Source of the DNA: Holophagaceae bacterium
GTDB lineage: Bacteria > Acidobacteriota > Holophagae > Holophagales > Holophagaceae
Assembly (NCBI GenBank): GCA_016720465.1
Contig: JADKKO010000004.1
Coordinates: forward strand, 744,001-808,000
Direction of reading: 5' to 3'
DNA: 64,000 nt
A program made the position numbers and the translations under genes. Under the pieces are notes generated by a model. The model had not been told where the DNA came from. It searched no databases and saw nothing but the letters and a program-made list of their open reading frames with translations. Shown piece after piece: positions 20,278 through 29,011 of this stretch; the first letter of the stretch is position 1, and every line of letters begins with the position of its first letter.

Positions 20278-21159
20278 ATGCATGGTGTGGAGTTCGCTGT
20301 CCTGCTTCATCGGGCCCTGGAGGCCCGGGTGCAGGAACTGAACGATGCTTCGGCGGCCGAAGGCGGGTTCGGCGACCCCACGGTCGTCCACCGCGTCCGG
20401 GTGGCCTGCCGCCGCCTGCGGGCGGTAATCAGGCTGTTGGACGAGGAAGCCTATCCCCGCCTCCACGACCGTGCCCAGGCCCTGCGCGGTTTCACCAAGG
20501 CCCTGGGGGTGGTGCGGGACCTGGACGTCCAAATCGCCGGCCTGGACGCGCTCCGCGCGGCGGCCCCGCAACCGCTCCACAAGGCCGCCCTGGAGCACAT
20601 GCTGGAGATCGCGGCCCGGCGACGCCGGAAGCGGCTGGAGGCCCTGGATGGCAAGGCGCCGGGCTTCGCCAAGCTCCTGAAAGTGCCCAGTCTGCCGAAT
20701 CCATTCGAGGGGCCTTCGGTGGTGCTCTCCGCCTGGTCCCATCTCCAGCCTTCCATCAGCGCGGCGCTTTCTGGCCTTTCCGGGTTGCGGGAGCAGGAGG
20801 ATATCAAGGCGCTCCATGAATCGAGGATCCAGGTGAAGCGCCTCCGGGACACCATGGAGGCCCTGGCCCTGGCCTTCCCCGCCGAGCCGACGGGGTTCCT
20901 GATGGAACTCCGGGCCATGCAGACCGCGCTGGGCGACCACCATGATCAGGCGGCCCTGGAAAACCTGCTCCGCAAGAACCAGGATCGGTTGGCGGGGGCC
21001 GATCGCCCGGTGCTCTCCGCGAGCCTTTTCGAAGTGCTCGAAACGGTGGTGGAGGCCCGGCGCCAGGCCTTTGAACGGTTCCGCGCCCTGGAGGGTCCCT
21101 GGGACGACGGGGAGTTCTCCGCCCGGGTTCAGGCGCTGTTGGGGGTCAACGCCGCATGA
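20278..21159 (+). CDS. CHAD-domain protein (predicted polyphosphate binding)
   Basis: 293 residues forming one alpha-helical CHAD domain. Conserved His and basic residues stand in VVHRVRVACRRLRAVIRLL, LRGFTKALGVVRDLDVQ, LHESRIQVKRLRDTMEAL and LGDHHDQAALENLL, spaced in two repeats of the four-helix unit. CHAD proteins bind inorganic polyphosphate and are targeted to polyphosphate granules, often next to CYTH phosphatases. No CYTH domain is here. The start ATG 20278 has little leader. The next gene, a sensor kinase, overlaps the stop by 4 nt (ATGA), so the two are translationally coupled. Confidence 0.85.
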   Translation: MHGVEFAVLLHRALEARVQELNDASAAEGGFGDPTVVHRVRVACRRLRAVIRLLDEEAYPRLHDRAQALRGFTKALGVVRDLDVQIAGLDALRAAAPQPLHKAALEHMLEIAARRRRKRLEALDGKAPGFAKLLKVPSLPNPFEGPSVVLSAWSHLQPSISAALSGLSGLREQEDIKALHESRIQVKRLRDTMEALALAFPAEPTGFLMELRAMQTALGDHHDQAALENLLRKNQDRLAGADRPVLSASLFEVLETVVEARRQAFERFRALEGPWDDGEFSARVQALLGVNAA

Positions 21160-22754
21160 TGTCCCAGCCCCTGAAATGGCTGAGAAGCCTCCACGCGAAA
21201 CTGTTCCTGGTGATGGCGCTGGTGACCAGCGTGCTCACCGTGGCCGTGGCCTTCAACATCACCCGCAACAGCCGCCGGGAGCTGGAGACCTATTCGAAAA
21301 ACCTCACAATAGAAGCGGCCCGGACCATCGAGACCGAAATCCTCGAGCGAGATCCCAACTTCAGGGACAAGCGCAAGGTCGAGGAAATGCTGGAGAGCAT
21401 CGCCGGGGAGGACCGCAGCATCTTCCAGATGGATGTGTTCCAGCGGATCGATAAATCCGACAAGGTGGATCTCCTGGTCTCCAGCGGAGTGGATACCGAG
21501 ATTAAGTGGACTCCGGACCTCGGCAGGTACATGAGCCTGGCGGGGCCGACGGTCGAGCCCGTGGACCTGAGCACCGGCAACAAGGGCTGGAAGGTCTACC
21601 TGCCCATCCACAACCCCAGGGCGGACCGCCCGCCCATCGGCCTCATCCGGGCCTACTGCGACCTGGAGCGGTGGGAAACGGTGTGGATCAACAATCGGAG
21701 GGGCACCTGGAAAATGCTGCCCTGGGTGATCCTCGGGGAATTCATCCTGCTGTGGGTGATCCTGGGCATTTTCGTGAATGATCCGTTGCGCAACATCACC
21801 CAGGCGATGGAACGGCTGGAACAGGGCGATGCGGCGGCCCGCGCATCGGTGGGCCACACGGATGAATTGGGTTCCATCGCCAACCGCTTCAATCAGATGG
21901 CGAGCCAGCTCCAGCGGGCGTCCGGCGAGCGCGAGTCCTTCATCGAAGAGATCCGCGGCCTCAACGCGAACCTGCAAAACCGCATCGACGCGGCGCTGGC
22001 GGACCTGCAGGCCAAGAACGCGGAGCTGGAGTCACTGGTGGAACGCAACTCCTTGCTGCGGGAAGAGCTCGGCCAGCAGGAGCGGCTGGCGGTGGCCGGG
22101 CAGTTGACGGCCACCTTCGCCCACGAGGTGGGCACGCCGCTGAACCTGGTGAACAGCCACCTCCAGCTTCTGGAACGGCAAGGCGATCTCACGGATAAAA
22201 CCAGGGACCGCCTGGGGGTCATCCATTCGCAGATCCAACGGGTGGGCGAGATCGTGCGGCGCCTGCTGGACATGACCCGGCGGCCCCAGCTCAAGCAGGA
22301 GGCCGTGTCCCTCAACGGTCTGGTGGACGGTTTGCAGCAGCTCTGGCTGCCGACCCTGGCGGCGCATGGCGTGGATTTCGAGGTGGATTCGCCCAAGGAT
22401 GTCGTGGTGAGCGCGGACCGCAAGCAGATGGAGCAGCTCTTCATCAACCTCGTGAACAACGCGGTGGATGCCATGCCCGGAGGCGGCCACATCCACCTGA
22501 AGGTCCGCCCGGCCGGGGAGGGCTGGAGCGTGGAGCTCAAGGACAGCGGGCATGGCATACCCGCCGATGTCCTGCCCAAGGTCTTCAAGCCCATGTTCAC
22601 CACCAAGCCCGAAGGCAAAGGCACGGGCCTCGGACTCCCCATCTGCCGCGAGATCGTCCGCACCCACGGCGGCGAGATCCGCCTGGAAAGCGAAGTGGGC
22701 CAAGGCACCACGGTGATCTTCAGCCTGCCTGGCCTGGCAAGGGCTGTGGCCTAG
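21156..22754 (+). CDS. Membrane sensor histidine kinase (HAMP-HisKA-HATPase)
   Basis: 532 residues. TM1 at about 15-37, an extracytoplasmic sensor of about 150 residues, and TM2 at about 188-212 (WVILGEFILLWVILGIF). A HAMP domain (DPLRNITQAMERLEQGD) and a coiled coil (about 265-310) follow. HisKA has H323 in TFAHEVGTPLN. HATPase boxes are NLVNNAVDAMP, DSGHGIP and GKGTGLGLP. No receiver or response regulator is attached or adjacent. The AHEVGTPLN H-box resembles NtrB/ZraS-like kinases that pair with sigma-54 regulators. Its start overlaps the CHAD gene stop, which suggests a shared task. Confidence 0.9.
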   Translation: MMSQPLKWLRSLHAKLFLVMALVTSVLTVAVAFNITRNSRRELETYSKNLTIEAARTIETEILERDPNFRDKRKVEEMLESIAGEDRSIFQMDVFQRIDKSDKVDLLVSSGVDTEIKWTPDLGRYMSLAGPTVEPVDLSTGNKGWKVYLPIHNPRADRPPIGLIRAYCDLERWETVWINNRRGTWKMLPWVILGEFILLWVILGIFVNDPLRNITQAMERLEQGDAAARASVGHTDELGSIANRFNQMASQLQRASGERESFIEEIRGLNANLQNRIDAALADLQAKNAELESLVERNSLLREELGQQERLAVAGQLTATFAHEVGTPLNLVNSHLQLLERQGDLTDKTRDRLGVIHSQIQRVGEIVRRLLDMTRRPQLKQEAVSLNGLVDGLQQLWLPTLAAHGVDFEVDSPKDVVVSADRKQMEQLFINLVNNAVDAMPGGGHIHLKVRPAGEGWSVELKDSGHGIPADVLPKVFKPMFTTKPEGKGTGLGLPICREIVRTHGGEIRLESEVGQGTTVIFSLPGLARAVA

Positions 22755-22756
22755 CC

Positions 22757-23776
22757 TCAATCCCCGGCTTCGCCGCCGGGACTCCCGGCGTACAGGTCCG
22801 GCAGCGTGCCGCCCACGAGCTCAGGAGGCATGCCCGCCAACCGCTCCGGGACGTGCACCACGAAGTTCTGGAGCCGGCCCAGCCCTTCGATCTCCATCAC
22901 CACCTCGTCGCCCGCCTTGAGCCAGAGGTTGTCGGTGATCTTGCTGCCGTTGAGCTCCAGCAGGCAGCCGGTCCCCACGGTGCCGCTGCCGATGACTTCG
23001 CCGGGCTGCATGTGGATGCCGTAGCTCGAGCGCTGGAGGATCTGGGCGAAGGTCCAGTTCATGGAATCCACGTTGCCGTTGGAGAGCCTGCGTCCGTTGA
23101 CATCGCAGGCCATGGCCGCGTGGAGGATTTCTCCCCGCTCCGTCTTCTCGATGTCCAGTTCATCCTTGGTCACCAGCCAGGGCCCGAGGCTGGTCGCGAA
23201 GTCCTTGCCCTTGCAGGGTCCCAGATTTAGTTTCATCTCTTCCATCTGGAGCATCCGCGCGCTCCAGTCGTTCATGACCATGTAGCCGAAGATCGCGTCG
23301 TCGGCTTCCTCCAGCGTGGCGTTGTGCAGGGCGCGGCCCGTGACCACCGCCACCTCCAGCTCGAAATCCAGCCGCGCGAGATGGTGGTCCTGGACTTTCA
23401 CCTCGCCGGGCCCCGAGACCGCCAGATGATTCGTGAAGTAGGTGACCGGGAACAGGTCGAATTCGGGAATCATGTCCAGGCCGCGGTTGCGGCGGGCGGT
23501 TGAGACATGCTGGCGGAAGGCATAGCCATCGCGCATGGAGACGGGGCGGGGCACGGGAGCGAGCAGCGCGACGCTGGCGGCCGGGAGCTTCGCCGAGGCA
23601 GGCGCCTTGGCTTCGGCCGCCCTGGCGGCCGGCAGCAGGGTGTCCTGCTGCCGGATGAGGGTGAGCATGTCCACGGCCAGGCGTGGATCCGCCGCCTGGA
23701 GGTCCAATATCTGGCCGTCCGGCAGCACGGCCCCGATCTTTTCGGCCCCTTGATGAAGGAATGTCACAAGCTTCAT
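22757..23776 (-). CDS. Fumarylacetoacetate hydrolase family protein
   Basis: 339 residues from ATG 23776 (MKLVTFLHQG), preceded by TGAGGTG. FAH-family enzymes cleave carbon-carbon bonds of acylpyruvates with Mg/Ca; the tyrosine-degradation enzyme gives fumarate and acetoacetate. The metal-binding acidic cluster is in RLDFELEVAVV, followed by GYMVMNDWSARMLQ, KGKDFATSLGPWLVT, and QPGEVIGSGTVGTGC. The N-terminal cap and the RDGYAFRQH segment resemble true fumarylacetoacetases rather than the short acylpyruvase group. It stands alone with no homogentisate genes nearby, so the exact substrate is uncertain. It converges on the sensor kinase with 2 nt between stops. Confidence 0.85.
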   Translation of the reverse strand: MKLVTFLHQGAEKIGAVLPDGQILDLQAADPRLAVDMLTLIRQQDTLLPAARAAEAKAPASAKLPAASVALLAPVPRPVSMRDGYAFRQHVSTARRNRGLDMIPEFDLFPVTYFTNHLAVSGPGEVKVQDHHLARLDFELEVAVVTGRALHNATLEEADDAIFGYMVMNDWSARMLQMEEMKLNLGPCKGKDFATSLGPWLVTKDELDIEKTERGEILHAAMACDVNGRRLSNGNVDSMNWTFAQILQRSSYGIHMQPGEVIGSGTVGTGCLLELNGSKITDNLWLKAGDEVVMEIEGLGRLQNFVVHVPERLAGMPPELVGGTLPDLYAGSPGGEAGD

Positions 23777-23808
23777 GGTCACCTCAGGTGTTGATTCTAT
23801 CGGAGCCT

Positions 23809-23842
23809 AAAAAAATGCCCTGCCAGTGATGAAGGCAGGGCA
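23809..23842 (-). terminator. Rho-independent terminator of the TonB receptor gene
   Basis: On the minus strand: a perfect 9-bp stem, TGCCCTGCC (23842-23834) and GGCAGGGCA (23824-23816), with a 9-nt loop, followed directly by seven T (23815-23809). It lies 18 nt beyond the receptor stop. Confidence 0.88.
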
Positions 23843-23859
23843 CTGGATGCAGGATCGGA

Positions 23860-26800
23860 TCAGAACGTGAGTTTGACGCCCACCTGGAACTGGCGGTTGA
23901 AATCGCTGCTGGTGACGATGGGCGTTCCGAATGTCGGAGCGCCCGGAGGCGGTTCCTGGAAGTTCTGGATCTTGCTCACATTGTAGTGGTTGAAGACGTT
24001 GAAGACCTCAATGACGCCTTCCAGGTTCACGCCGCCGAAGTGGAAGGTGCGGGAGAGGCGCATGTCCAGGTTGTACACGTTCGGAGTGGTCTCGGAATTG
24101 CGGCCAACACCGGCGGGACGGTCGGCCGGGGCGGAGAGGCCTTCGCCGTTGCCGTAGTATGTGCGGTTGTCACGGGTGTCTGGAAGCGCCGCATTGTTCA
24201 ACCGGTAGCCGTAATCTCCATCCACTCCGGCCCATAGGGAGTAAGGGCGGCCGGAAGTGAAGCGGCCGATGAAGGAGATGATCCAGTTCTTGGCCCAGGC
24301 ACTGGAGGCGTTCTTGGTGTTGAACACCGCGCTGAAATTCAATCGGTTCTTCTGGTCCTGGTTGCTGGGGCTCATCTCCGACATGGGATCGAAGGTGTTC
24401 TGGGAGGCGAACTGCGTGAGCCAGTCGATGTAGTTGTCCTCGGCCTTGCTATAGGTGTAGCTGGTGTTGATGGAAATGGTGTCGCGCATCTGCCAGGCGA
24501 AGCCCACGGTGGCGCCGGTGTACTTGCTCTCGCCGGTGGAGTCGTAGCGGTAGATGGCGGAGTAGGGGATTCCGGTCGGGCCGTACAGGATGGGCGTGCG
24601 CAGGGTGGTGGTTCCGTTCACCGGGACCGTGGAATTGACGTCCCTCACGTTCATGAAGTTCTTGCCAGTCGAATGGACGGCGTCGAAGGTGAATTTCAGG
24701 TTCGGTTTGGGGCTGTACTCCAAGCCCAGGTTCGCCTGGTTGGTTTCCGGCGCGCTGTATTCACCAGGAAGCAGCATGACCTTGCCGCCCTTGGCCGGGC
24801 TTCCGACGGCCGTATTGAAGTTGTTGTAGCGGCGGTTGGAGCCGCCATCGGCGCTGGCCCAGGAGGCAAAGGCGTTGGGGGCGCGGCGTCCGACGGTCTG
24901 CAGATCCGTGCCGTTGCTCAGGTAGACGGCGGCATAGGGTCCAAGCTGGGTGCGGCCGACGAAGGTGCCGTAGCCGCCGTAGATACGGGTGATCGGCGTG
25001 GCCTGCCAGGTGAAGGCGAGCCGGGGCGATACCTTGCTGCTGCTCCAGTCGCGGCTCGTCTTGAAATTAGCCCCGAAGTCGTAGGGGCCCCTGCCCGTGG
25101 CGGTGGCGCCGATGGCGCCGAGGATGCTGCCGATGGTGCCGCTCGGGAGGAGTCCGGCGGAAGCGCCAGGATTGTCCAGCCAGTTGTAGTCGGCGGTGTT
25201 CTTGAATTCCGGCAGGACCTCGCGGTCGTAGCGCACGCCGAGCTTCAGGGTGAACTTGGGCGTGACCTGCCAGTCATCCTGGATGTAGGCGCTCTGGTAG
25301 TCCACGTCGAAGTCGAGGTAGTCGTCCCCGAATCCCTGCACGAAGGCGGCGGGCAACCCGTGGCCGCCGTATGGATTCACACCATTGAGGGCGGCGAGGC
25401 CATCCGCGAATCCCGGAATCGCCTGGAAGCGGTAGATGCCCGCGAAGTTCAATGGGAGCGTGCCCACCAGACCCGTGCGCATCACATCGACGCCGAACTT
25501 CAGGCTGTGCTTGTCGAAGAAGAAACTGGCGGTATCCACGAACTGGTAGCTCTTTTCCGAGCGGGGCTGGGGCAGGAAACGCTGGGTGCCGTAAGTGGCC
25601 GCCCCAAGAATCTCGGTGTAGGGGCTATGGGAATCATCGAGGCTGAGCAGCTCGTGGTCGCGGATGCTGTAGAGGATCCTGAAATCGTTCACGAACCGCG
25701 CGGAGGCGTTGAACAGGTTCGACACAGAGAAGGATTTGTCCTCGATGCGCCGCGCGCCGCCGGCGCTGCGGTCCACCAGGCCGCCCCACTCGAGCTGATT
25801 TTCGTTGTACTCCTTGGCCCAGGTCGTGCGCAGGCTCCAGCGGCTCACATCGCTCTGGTTCCAGTCCAGTTTCACAATGCCCGTCGTGACGTTCTCGACG
25901 TAGGGGATCTGGCCGAGCTTCACCTGGAACCCGGTGTTCAGCCGGATGGACTCGGCGACGCTGGGGGAGATAGTCACATTGTTGGTGTCGTCCTTTTCGA
26001 ACCGCTCGACGCTCACGAAATAGAACAGCTTGTCCTTGACGATGGCGCCGCTGACCGTCGCGCCGTACTGGCTCTGCGAGAATTCCTGGTCCCCGGAGCT
26101 CAAGGGGCGCCGGGCGTCCAGGCTGCCTTCCCTGCGGAAGTAGAAGACCGCGCCGCCGAACTGGTTGCCGCCGCTCTTCGTGACGACGTTGACGGTGCCG
26201 CCTGCGGCCCGGCCGTACTCGGCCGAGAAGCCGTTCGCCACCACCTGGAATTCCTGCACCGCCTCCTGGCTGAACGTGGAGCGGACGGAGCCCGAGGATG
26301 CATCGTTGTTGTCGAGGCCGTCCACCATCACGTTGTTGGAACGGGGGTTCACGCCCGCGAAGGTGAGGCCGGAATTCGCCGCGGCCCCGCCGTTGTCCGG
26401 GCTGTTGGCCTTGGACACGCCGGGCGTCGTGAGGCTGAAGTCCTCGAAGCGGCGGCGGTTGATGGGCAGATTGTTGATGAGGTTGTTGTCGATGACCGTG
26501 GAAACCTGGGTCCGGGTGGGGTCGACGATGGTGTTCTCACCGACGACTTCAACGGTGGCGGACGCTTCCACCCCAGCCAGGTTCACGTTGAAATCCATGG
26601 TGCTTCCAAGGCGCAGCACGAGGTCCTTCACGCGCTTGCTCGAATAGCCGGCCGCTTCCACCAGCAAGGTGTAGGAGCCCGGCGGCAGCAGGCGGAACGC
26701 ATAATTCCCGGACGCGTCGGTGGCCAGCACCCGGGTCTGGTTGGTGGCGTCCTGGGTGAGCCGCACGGTGGCCTTCGCCACAGGAACGCCAGCGGCGGTG

Positions 26801-26913
26801 CGCACCGAGCCCCTGAGATCCGCGGTGGTCACGCCGGTGCTCTGCGCCGAGAGGCTTAGGGAAAGCGTGGTCAGCGCGGCGAGAGAGAAAAGATGGAAGC
26901 GTCGAGTGCCCAT
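23860..26913 (-). CDS. Oar-type TonB-dependent outer-membrane receptor with carboxypeptidase-like N-domain
   Basis: 1017 residues from ATG 26913 (GGAG upstream), which begins a signal peptide (MGTRRFHLFSLAALTTLSLSLSAQ). Residues about 28-115 form a carboxypeptidase regulatory-like beta sandwich (LRGSVRTAAGVPVAKATVRL, FRLLPPGSYTL). The plug follows, with RSNNVMVDGLDNND, FQVVANGFSAEYGRAAGGTVNVVTKSG, then a long 22-strand-type barrel. The last residue is Phe (VGVKLTF), the usual outer-membrane insertion signal. This architecture is abundant in Acidobacteriota and Myxococcota (Oar-like) and is linked to uptake of oligosaccharides or peptides. Substrate unknown. It lies 82 nt behind bioA on the same strand but has its own terminator. 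Confidence 0.9.
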   Translation of the reverse strand: MGTRRFHLFSLAALTTLSLSLSAQSTGVTTADLRGSVRTAAGVPVAKATVRLTQDATNQTRVLATDASGNYAFRLLPPGSYTLLVEAAGYSSKRVKDLVLRLGSTMDFNVNLAGVEASATVEVVGENTIVDPTRTQVSTVIDNNLINNLPINRRRFEDFSLTTPGVSKANSPDNGGAAANSGLTFAGVNPRSNNVMVDGLDNNDASSGSVRSTFSQEAVQEFQVVANGFSAEYGRAAGGTVNVVTKSGGNQFGGAVFYFRREGSLDARRPLSSGDQEFSQSQYGATVSGAIVKDKLFYFVSVERFEKDDTNNVTISPSVAESIRLNTGFQVKLGQIPYVENVTTGIVKLDWNQSDVSRWSLRTTWAKEYNENQLEWGGLVDRSAGGARRIEDKSFSVSNLFNASARFVNDFRILYSIRDHELLSLDDSHSPYTEILGAATYGTQRFLPQPRSEKSYQFVDTASFFFDKHSLKFGVDVMRTGLVGTLPLNFAGIYRFQAIPGFADGLAALNGVNPYGGHGLPAAFVQGFGDDYLDFDVDYQSAYIQDDWQVTPKFTLKLGVRYDREVLPEFKNTADYNWLDNPGASAGLLPSGTIGSILGAIGATATGRGPYDFGANFKTSRDWSSSKVSPRLAFTWQATPITRIYGGYGTFVGRTQLGPYAAVYLSNGTDLQTVGRRAPNAFASWASADGGSNRRYNNFNTAVGSPAKGGKVMLLPGEYSAPETNQANLGLEYSPKPNLKFTFDAVHSTGKNFMNVRDVNSTVPVNGTTTLRTPILYGPTGIPYSAIYRYDSTGESKYTGATVGFAWQMRDTISINTSYTYSKAEDNYIDWLTQFASQNTFDPMSEMSPSNQDQKNRLNFSAVFNTKNASSAWAKNWIISFIGRFTSGRPYSLWAGVDGDYGYRLNNAALPDTRDNRTYYGNGEGLSAPADRPAGVGRNSETTPNVYNLDMRLSRTFHFGGVNLEGVIEVFNVFNHYNVSKIQNFQEPPPGAPTFGTPIVTSSDFNRQFQVGVKLTF

Positions 26914-26995
26914 GGTGGCTCCAGTCGAATGGGAATGCCTTTTAAGGAAGGGTGTCCCGAGGATAGAAACATTTCGGGGCCATGGCAAGCGAGGC

Positions 26996-28357
26996 TTATT
27001 TCAACAAGCGAGTGATAGTGTCCACGGCCTCTTTGGCACGGGATGGGGGCGTGCCCAGGGGCGGCATGAAGTATAGGCAATCGCCGATGGGCCTTATGAG
27101 CAGCCCCGCTTCAATGGCTTTGCGATGGAGTCGCCATCCGAATCGCGCATCCACCGGATGCGGCGCGCCCGTCGCAGGGTCCACCAACTGGGCCGCGGCC
27201 ACCGTGCCGAGGATCCGCGGCCGCCGGACGGCGGGATGCTGCGTCAACTGGCTCCAGGCGGAGCGCATGGCCTCGCCCAATCGCGCCGCCTGCTCCATCA
27301 CCGGCTGTTCATCGAAGAGCGCCAGGCTGGCGCAAGCCACGGCGCAGGCGAGGGGATTGGCGGTGTAGCTGTGGCCGTGCAGGAAGGCTTTTCCCTCGGC
27401 GTGGTCGGCCCAGAAACAGCCGTAGATTTCATCGGTGGCCCAGGTCAGCGACAGAGGCAGCACGCCACCGGTGAGGCCCTTGGAAAGGCAGAGCAGATCC
27501 GGCGCGACCCCCGCCTGGCTGTGGGCGAAGAAACTGCCCGTGCGGCCGAAGCCCGTCATGACTTCATCGAGGATCAGGTAGACGCCGTAGGCATCGCATT
27601 GGGCGCGCAGTTCCGCCAGGAGCTCCGGCGGCCACATGCGCATGCCCCCGGCCGCCTGCAGGAGCGGCTCGGCGATGAACGCCGCGAGCCCATCGCCATG
27701 GTGTTCAAAGAATAACTGGAGGCTCCGGCGCGCGGTTTCCAGCGCCTCGGGCCAGCCTGCCAAATCCGCATCCAATTCCCGGCGCGGGTCCTCGGGCACC
27801 GCCAGCCGCTCGCAACGCAACAGCAGCGGCCGGAACAGCCCAGTCATGAAATTATCCAGTTCGCCGACTCCGACCGCGCCCAGCGTGTCCCCGTGATAGC
27901 CCATGTGTAGGGCGCCGAAACGAATGCGCTGCGTCTGGCCTTTCTGGAACTGCGCCTGGAAGGCCATTTTCAGGGCCACCTCCACCGCGGTGGAGCCGTT
28001 GTCCGAGAAGAAGCAGCGCGTCAGCCCGTGGGGCAGCCTGGGACGCAAGCGCGCCACCAGCTCGATGGCGGGCTCATGGGTGAGGCCCGCGAACATCACA
28101 TGGTCAAGCCTGGCGCCCTGCCGTTCCAGCGCCGCCATGAGCTTGGGGTGGCCGTGGCCATGGAGGCAGGTCCACCAGCTGCTGATCCCGTCTAGCACGC
28201 GGTCGCCGTTGGCCAGCACCAGGTCGCAGCCTTCGCCGCCGATGACCGGGATGGGCGGATCCAATTCGTGGTCCTTCATCTGCGTGAAGGGGTGCCAGAC
28301 ATGGGCATGGTCCAGGGCCAGGCGGCCGGGCCAGGATTCGGGCAGCGGGGAAGGCAT
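26996..28357 (-). CDS. bioA: Adenosylmethionine-8-amino-7-oxononanoate aminotransferase
   Basis: 453 residues. BioA converts 7-keto-8-aminopelargonate to 7,8-diaminopelargonate with S-adenosylmethionine as amino donor. Fold-type I PLP enzyme: the PLP Lys is K293 (LCLSKGLTGG), with D264 in LILDEVMTGFGRTG. BioA-specific segments include VWHPFTQMKDH (residues 20-30) and DGISSWWTCLHGHGHP (56-71). The ATG lies 3 nt after the bioD stop with AAGGGG upstream, so it is the last gene of a bioF-bioD-bioA operon. Confidence 0.95.
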   Translation of the reverse strand: MPSPLPESWPGRLALDHAHVWHPFTQMKDHELDPPIPVIGGEGCDLVLANGDRVLDGISSWWTCLHGHGHPKLMAALERQGARLDHVMFAGLTHEPAIELVARLRPRLPHGLTRCFFSDNGSTAVEVALKMAFQAQFQKGQTQRIRFGALHMGYHGDTLGAVGVGELDNFMTGLFRPLLLRCERLAVPEDPRRELDADLAGWPEALETARRSLQLFFEHHGDGLAAFIAEPLLQAAGGMRMWPPELLAELRAQCDAYGVYLILDEVMTGFGRTGSFFAHSQAGVAPDLLCLSKGLTGGVLPLSLTWATDEIYGCFWADHAEGKAFLHGHSYTANPLACAVACASLALFDEQPVMEQAARLGEAMRSAWSQLTQHPAVRRPRILGTVAAAQLVDPATGAPHPVDARFGWRLHRKAIEAGLLIRPIGDCLYFMPPLGTPPSRAKEAVDTITRLLK

Positions 28358-28360
28358 GGC

Positions 28361-29011
28361 TCAGCCCCTTCCGGGAATCAAACCGGGGCGGCCGCCATCG
28401 CCACGCACGACCTCCACCCGAAGCGGGAGGAAGCGCCTGAGGATCCCGGCATTCCCCTCCGCGGCTTCGAAGGACCGGTCAAGGCCGGGGTTCAGGAGCA
28501 CCGCCTCGATGCGCCAACCCCGGAGCATCAGGGCTTCGCAGCTCAGGAGCGTGTGGTTGAGCGTGCCCAGGCCGCCCCTGGCCACCAGCACGCAAGGGAT
28601 TTGCAGCTCCGATGCCCAGGCCAGGAAATGCCGGTCTTCGCAGAGCGGCACCAACAAGCCGCCCACGCCTTCCAGCAGCAGGCGTCCTTCGCTGGGGTGG
28701 CGGCACCAGGCCAGGGCAGCGTCCAGATCGAGTCGCCGTCCTTCGGCTTCCGCTGCGGCCAAAGGGGACAGGGGCGCGAGGAAGGAAGCGAACGACTCCG
28801 CGCGGGCGCCTCTTCCCCGAAGGGCGGAAAGGTCCGAATCCGGGTCATCGTCCTCCGCGACCCCGCATTGGAACGGCTTGCGGTAGACCACCGGGCCCTC
28901 CTTCATCCACGCCTCGGCGATGCGCGCGGCGACCCAGGTCTTGCCTACGTCGGTATCCGTTCCCAGGACCCAGAGGGGCGAAGGCAGGGAGGCGGCGAGA
29001 TCGTGGTTCAC
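28361..29011 (-). CDS. bioD: Dethiobiotin synthetase
   Basis: 216 residues. BioD carboxylates and closes the ureido ring of 7,8-diaminopelargonate with ATP and CO2. The P-loop is GTDTDVGKT at residues 17-25, then YRKPFQCG and LLLEGVGGLLVPL match the substrate and Mg sites. The start is GTG and overlaps the bioF stop by 4 nt (GTGA), indicating translational coupling. The C-terminus includes VLVARGGLGTLNHTLLS, the conserved nucleotide-base region. Length is typical. Confidence 0.94.
   Translation of the reverse strand: MNHDLAASLPSPLWVLGTDTDVGKTWVAARIAEAWMKEGPVVYRKPFQCGVAEDDDPDSDLSALRGRGARAESFASFLAPLSPLAAAEAEGRRLDLDAALAWCRHPSEGRLLLEGVGGLLVPLCEDRHFLAWASELQIPCVLVARGGLGTLNHTLLSCEALMLRGWRIEAVLLNPGLDRSFEAAEGNAGILRRFLPLRVEVVRGDGGRPGLIPGRG

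Noticed and set aside
24673..26859. 728-codon plus-strand frame inside the TonB receptor gene
   Set aside because: Mirror frame of a well-supported receptor; composition is low-complexity and no family is seen.
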